Below are positions 4,321-6,257 of a stretch of DNA of 6,257 bases, in pieces. The translations under genes were made by a program, and so were the position numbers. This DNA is from Myxococcales bacterium. GTDB lineage: Bacteria > Myxococcota_A > Polyangia > Nannocystales > Nannocystaceae. The notes under the pieces are model-generated. The model searched no databases, was not told where the DNA came from, and worked only from the letters and a program-made list of their open reading frames with translations. The stretch lies in contig JAGQIT010000071.1 in assembly GCA_020431135.1 (NCBI GenBank), positions 1 to 6,257 of the forward strand, in the 5' to 3' direction. The stretch's first letter is position 1; every line of letters starts with the position of its first letter.

Positions 4321-5982
4321 GTGAGCGAAGAACAACCCACGAATCGGACGGTCGTCGCGCCCTCGTCGAGCCAGAATCGATCGACGGGCGAGTACGCGGC
4401 GGTCGGCACGTCTCCCCGCGATCTCATCGGGACCGTGCTCCTCGACCGCTACAAGGTCATCGGGCACCTCGGCGACGGCGGCATGGGCTCCGTCTACCTC
4501 GTCGAGCACACGACGATCCTCAAGAAGTTCGCGGCCAAGGTCCTGAGCCCGGCGCTGTCGACCCGCCAGGACTTCATCGATCGCTTCCTGCGCGAGGCCC
4601 GAGCGGCGTCCGTGATCAGCCACCCGAACGTGGTCGAGATCACCGACTTCGGCAAGACCCCGGGCGGCGAGCCGTTCTTCATCATGGAGTACCTCCAGGG
4701 TGAGGACCTCTCAGAGACGATCGCCGACGAGGGGCCGATGCGCTGGAGCCGGGTCAGCGCGATGATCCTCCAGATCTGCGGCGCCCTCGAGGCGGCCCAC
4801 GAGCAGGGGATCGTCCACCGCGACATGAAGCCGGGCAACTGCCTGCGCGTGAAGTCGGGGAACAACAAGGACTTCATCAAGGTCCTCGACTTCGGCATCG
4901 CCAAGGTCCAGTCGCTCGAGGCCGAGGAGCGCTCGCTGACCCAGACCGGCACCGTCATCGGCACGCCCGAGTACATGTCGCCGGAGCAGGGCTGGGGCCA
5001 CCCGGTCGACCACCGCTCCGACATCTACGCCGTCGGCGTGATCCTCTACGAGCTCCTCACCGGCCACGTCCCGTTCACCGGCGAGACGATGATGGAGGTG
5101 CTCAACCGCCACATCTACGAGGTCCCGAACGTCGACCACCCGCACATCTCGCAGGAGGTCGGGGCGATCATCCTCAAGGCGATGCAGAAGGACCGGGAGC
5201 TCCGCTTCCAGTCGATGTCCGAGATGATCGCCGCGATCGAGGGCGTCGGCACGGGGGCCGAGCCGGTCAAGGTCGTCGACGAGGAGATCAAGGCGCCCTG
5301 GGGCCCGGTCACCGCCAGGTACACGACCGCGGTCACGCAGATCACGATCTCAAGCGAGCGCGACGTCACCGCCGAGGGCGTCCCCCTCCCCTCGGAGGAG
5401 CCGGCGCCCAAGCGCAGCGGCGCGGTGATCGGCCTCGTCCTCGCCGGCCTCGTCGGCGTCGGCGTGATCGGCCTCGTGCTCGTCGGCGGCGACGACCCGC
5501 CGCCGAAGACCGACCCGACCCCGGTCGCCGCGCCCGCGGAGGACGACGACGGCGACGAGGCCGGCGAGCCCGAGCCCGAGCCTGAGCCGCCGCCGGTGGT
5601 CATCGAGCCCGGCGCCAAGACGGTGCAGGTGATGATCAGCACCCCGGGCGTCGACGCCCAGATCCTCGACGCCCGCGACGAGGCGATCTACGGCAAGACC
5701 AACGCGCCCGAGGGCGTGCCGATCCGCCAGGGCGAGGAGGTGGTCAAGCTGATCCTCCGCGCCGACGGCTACGAGGACCTCGAGATCCCGGTCGTCCCGG
5801 ACGTCGACGGCAAGGTCTTCGAGAAGACCCTGGTCAAGTCGAAGTCGGCGAAGAAGAAGGTCGTGACGAAGAAGAAGAAGCCCGAGTCCGGGGAGACCGG
5901 CGGTGACAAGCCGAAGCCCGACCCCAAGGAGGACAGCGGCGGGGCGAACCTCGGCGAGATCAAGAACCCCTTCGCCAAGTAG
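4321..5982 (+). CDS. Transmembrane Ser/Thr protein kinase (PknB-like) with extracytoplasmic PEGA-like domain
   Basis: This 553-residue Hanks-type kinase transfers phosphate from ATP to Ser/Thr of cytoplasmic targets. The kinase domain spans about residues 44-305: glycine loop GDGGMGSVY (G51, G53, G56), ATP lysine K73 (FAAKVL), paired glutamate E92, catalytic loop HRDMKPGN (D168, K170, N173), DFG D190, and a PknB-like activation loop SLTQTGTVIGTPEYMSPE. T207 and T209 there match the autophosphorylated threonines of mycobacterial PknB. E222, D234 and R295 complete the set, so it should be active. One membrane helix covers about 367-390. Outside it come a Pro/Asp/Glu-rich linker (391-428, with EPEPEPEP), a PEGA-like beta domain (about 432-505, TPGVDAQILD...ADGYEDLEIPV) and a lysine-rich tail ending KNPFAK. 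The start is GTG 4321, with GAGG at 4306-4309, 11 nt upstream; this leaves a polar leader of about 43 residues before the kinase. The gene follows the lipoprotein gene on the same strand. Its substrates and signal are unknown. Confidence 0.96.
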   Translation: MSEEQPTNRTVVAPSSSQNRSTGEYAAVGTSPRDLIGTVLLDRYKVIGHLGDGGMGSVYLVEHTTILKKFAAKVLSPALSTRQDFIDRFLREARAASVISHPNVVEITDFGKTPGGEPFFIMEYLQGEDLSETIADEGPMRWSRVSAMILQICGALEAAHEQGIVHRDMKPGNCLRVKSGNNKDFIKVLDFGIAKVQSLEAEERSLTQTGTVIGTPEYMSPEQGWGHPVDHRSDIYAVGVILYELLTGHVPFTGETMMEVLNRHIYEVPNVDHPHISQEVGAIILKAMQKDRELRFQSMSEMIAAIEGVGTGAEPVKVVDEEIKAPWGPVTARYTTAVTQITISSERDVTAEGVPLPSEEPAPKRSGAVIGLVLAGLVGVGVIGLVLVGGDDPPPKTDPTPVAAPAEDDDGDEAGEPEPEPEPPPVVIEPGAKTVQVMISTPGVDAQILDARDEAIYGKTNAPEGVPIRQGEEVVKLILRADGYEDLEIPVVPDVDGKVFEKTLVKSKSAKKKVVTKKKKPESGETGGDKPKPDPKEDSGGANLGEIKNPFAK

Positions 5983-6004
5983 CGGCCCTGTCGCCGCGCC
6001 GTCT

Positions 6005-6040
6005 GAGCGCCTCGCTCGCCTCCGGGTGCGCGGGGCGCTC
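6005..6040. terminator. 11-bp stem-loop 22 nt past the kinase stop; possible bidirectional terminator
   Basis: GAGCGCCTCGC (6005-6015) pairs with GCGGGGCGCTC (6030-6040) along 11 bp including one T-G wobble, with a 14-nt loop. It lies between the convergent kinase gene and the right-edge gene, where a shared terminator is expected. No T-run follows on either strand, so it may instead act with Rho or only protect RNA 3' ends. Confidence 0.4.
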
Positions 6041-6071
6041 TCGCGTCATGCGGGGCCCTCGCAGCCCGGGT

Positions 6072-6135
6072 CGGCCTCGCGGTCGAACGATGCGACGTCA
6101 GCATGGCGGTTCGTGACGCCGGCTACGCGAGGTCG
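6072..6135. repeat. Long imperfect hairpin in the convergent spacer
   Basis: The outer stem pairs 6072-6081 with 6126-6135; its core, CCTCGCG (6075-6081) with CGCGAGG (6126-6132), is perfect. Inside, GTC (6082-6084) pairs with GAC (6115-6117), GAAC (6085-6088) with GTTC (6109-6112), and ATGC (6090-6093) with GCAT (6101-6104), leaving a 7-nt apical loop. This gives a nearly continuous folded structure of 64 nt interrupted by bulges. It could terminate transcription of the minus-strand gene, form part of a small RNA, or be a chance product of GC-rich DNA. Confidence 0.35.
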
Positions 6136-6167
6136 CCGTGTCACTCGGTCGCTCACGGGGTCGTCGC

Positions 6168-6257
6168 CTACGGGCTCGGGAGCTCGCTGGCCCGCTGGCG
6201 GAGCTTGTCGGCCTCGATGTGCCCCGGGTGGTGCTCGAGGAAGTCGGCGATCGCCGC
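6168..6257 (-). CDS. C-terminal end of an unidentified gene entering from the right edge
   Basis: On the minus strand the last 29 residues of an open frame run in from the window edge (AAIADFLEHHPGHIEADK, then LRQRASELPSP) to a TAG at 6168-6170. Alternating small hydrophobic and charged residues suggest an amphipathic helix pair, and the FLEHHPGHIEAD stretch is reminiscent of the last repeat of TPR-type proteins. That is only a resemblance: 29 residues are too few for a family call. C/G-rich third positions and the natural helix-like end make it more credible than the antisense frames. It converges on the kinase gene, and the 185 bp between them holds two hairpins and no other gene. Confidence 0.6.
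   Translation of the reverse strand, partial: AAIADFLEHHPGHIEADKLRQRASELPSP

Noticed and set aside
5567..5591. Short tandem repeat encoding EPEPEPEP
   Set aside because: It is a small codon repeat inside the kinase's Pro/Glu linker, common in such linkers, and does not mark a separate DNA element.
1..6257. CRISPR arrays, tRNA or rRNA genes, transposase or integrase genes, toxin-antitoxin or phage-defence genes
   Set aside because: I looked on both strands and saw no regular direct-repeat array, no RNA-gene signature and no motif of these protein classes in any credible frame.

Overview
The window is very GC-rich DNA (estimated by eye at about 70%) from a bacterium with a strong C/G preference at third codon positions. 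A transmembrane Ser/Thr kinase with a PEGA-like extracytoplasmic domain, a lipoprotein with a Cys-rich N-terminal patch, and generous intergenic spacers together suggest Myxococcota or a related former deltaproteobacterial lineage. That placement is inference from gene content, not a marker-gene result.

Layout, left to right. (1) 1-1053, minus strand: the N-terminal 351 residues of a methylmalonyl-CoA mutase small (beta, MutA-type) subunit, running off the left edge. It starts with GTG and has a TATCAT -10-like element 6 nt upstream. (2) 1054-1496: a 443-bp non-coding spacer rich in inverted repeats. Its most striking part is a 62-bp inverted repeat flanked by a perfect 7-bp direct repeat, which resembles a very small MITE-like insertion. 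(3) 1497-2396, minus strand: a complete 299-residue PhyH-family Fe(II)/2-oxoglutarate dioxygenase. (4) 2397-2686: a divergent promoter region with a 9-bp A-rich direct repeat at 12-bp period and a perfect 8-bp hairpin. (5) 2687-4159, plus strand: a 490-residue lipoprotein with a Cys-rich segment followed by a Leu/Ile/Val-binding-protein-like (type I periplasmic binding) domain, with no transporter genes beside it. (6) 4160-4320: small GC hairpins behind the lipoprotein, and an 8-bp inverted repeat with its half-sites 32 bp apart in front of the kinase. (7) 4321-5982, plus strand: a 553-residue PknB-like transmembrane Ser/Thr kinase with all catalytic motifs. (8) 5983-6167: a convergent spacer with hairpins. 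(9) 6168-6257, minus strand: the last 29 residues of a gene entering from the right edge.

How the genes may work together. MutA and the PhyH enzyme share a strand and could both serve propionyl-CoA-linked catabolism of branched substrates, but 443 bp separates them and the PhyH substrate is unknown. The lipoprotein looks like a receptor or solute sensor, and the kinase like a membrane signal transducer. They are co-directional with a 161-bp gap, so a functional pair is possible but not shown. No complete, clearly undescribed multigene system is visible. The most unusual signals are the MITE-like inverted repeat, the operator-like repeats, and the two start codons that sit directly behind -10-like hexamers.
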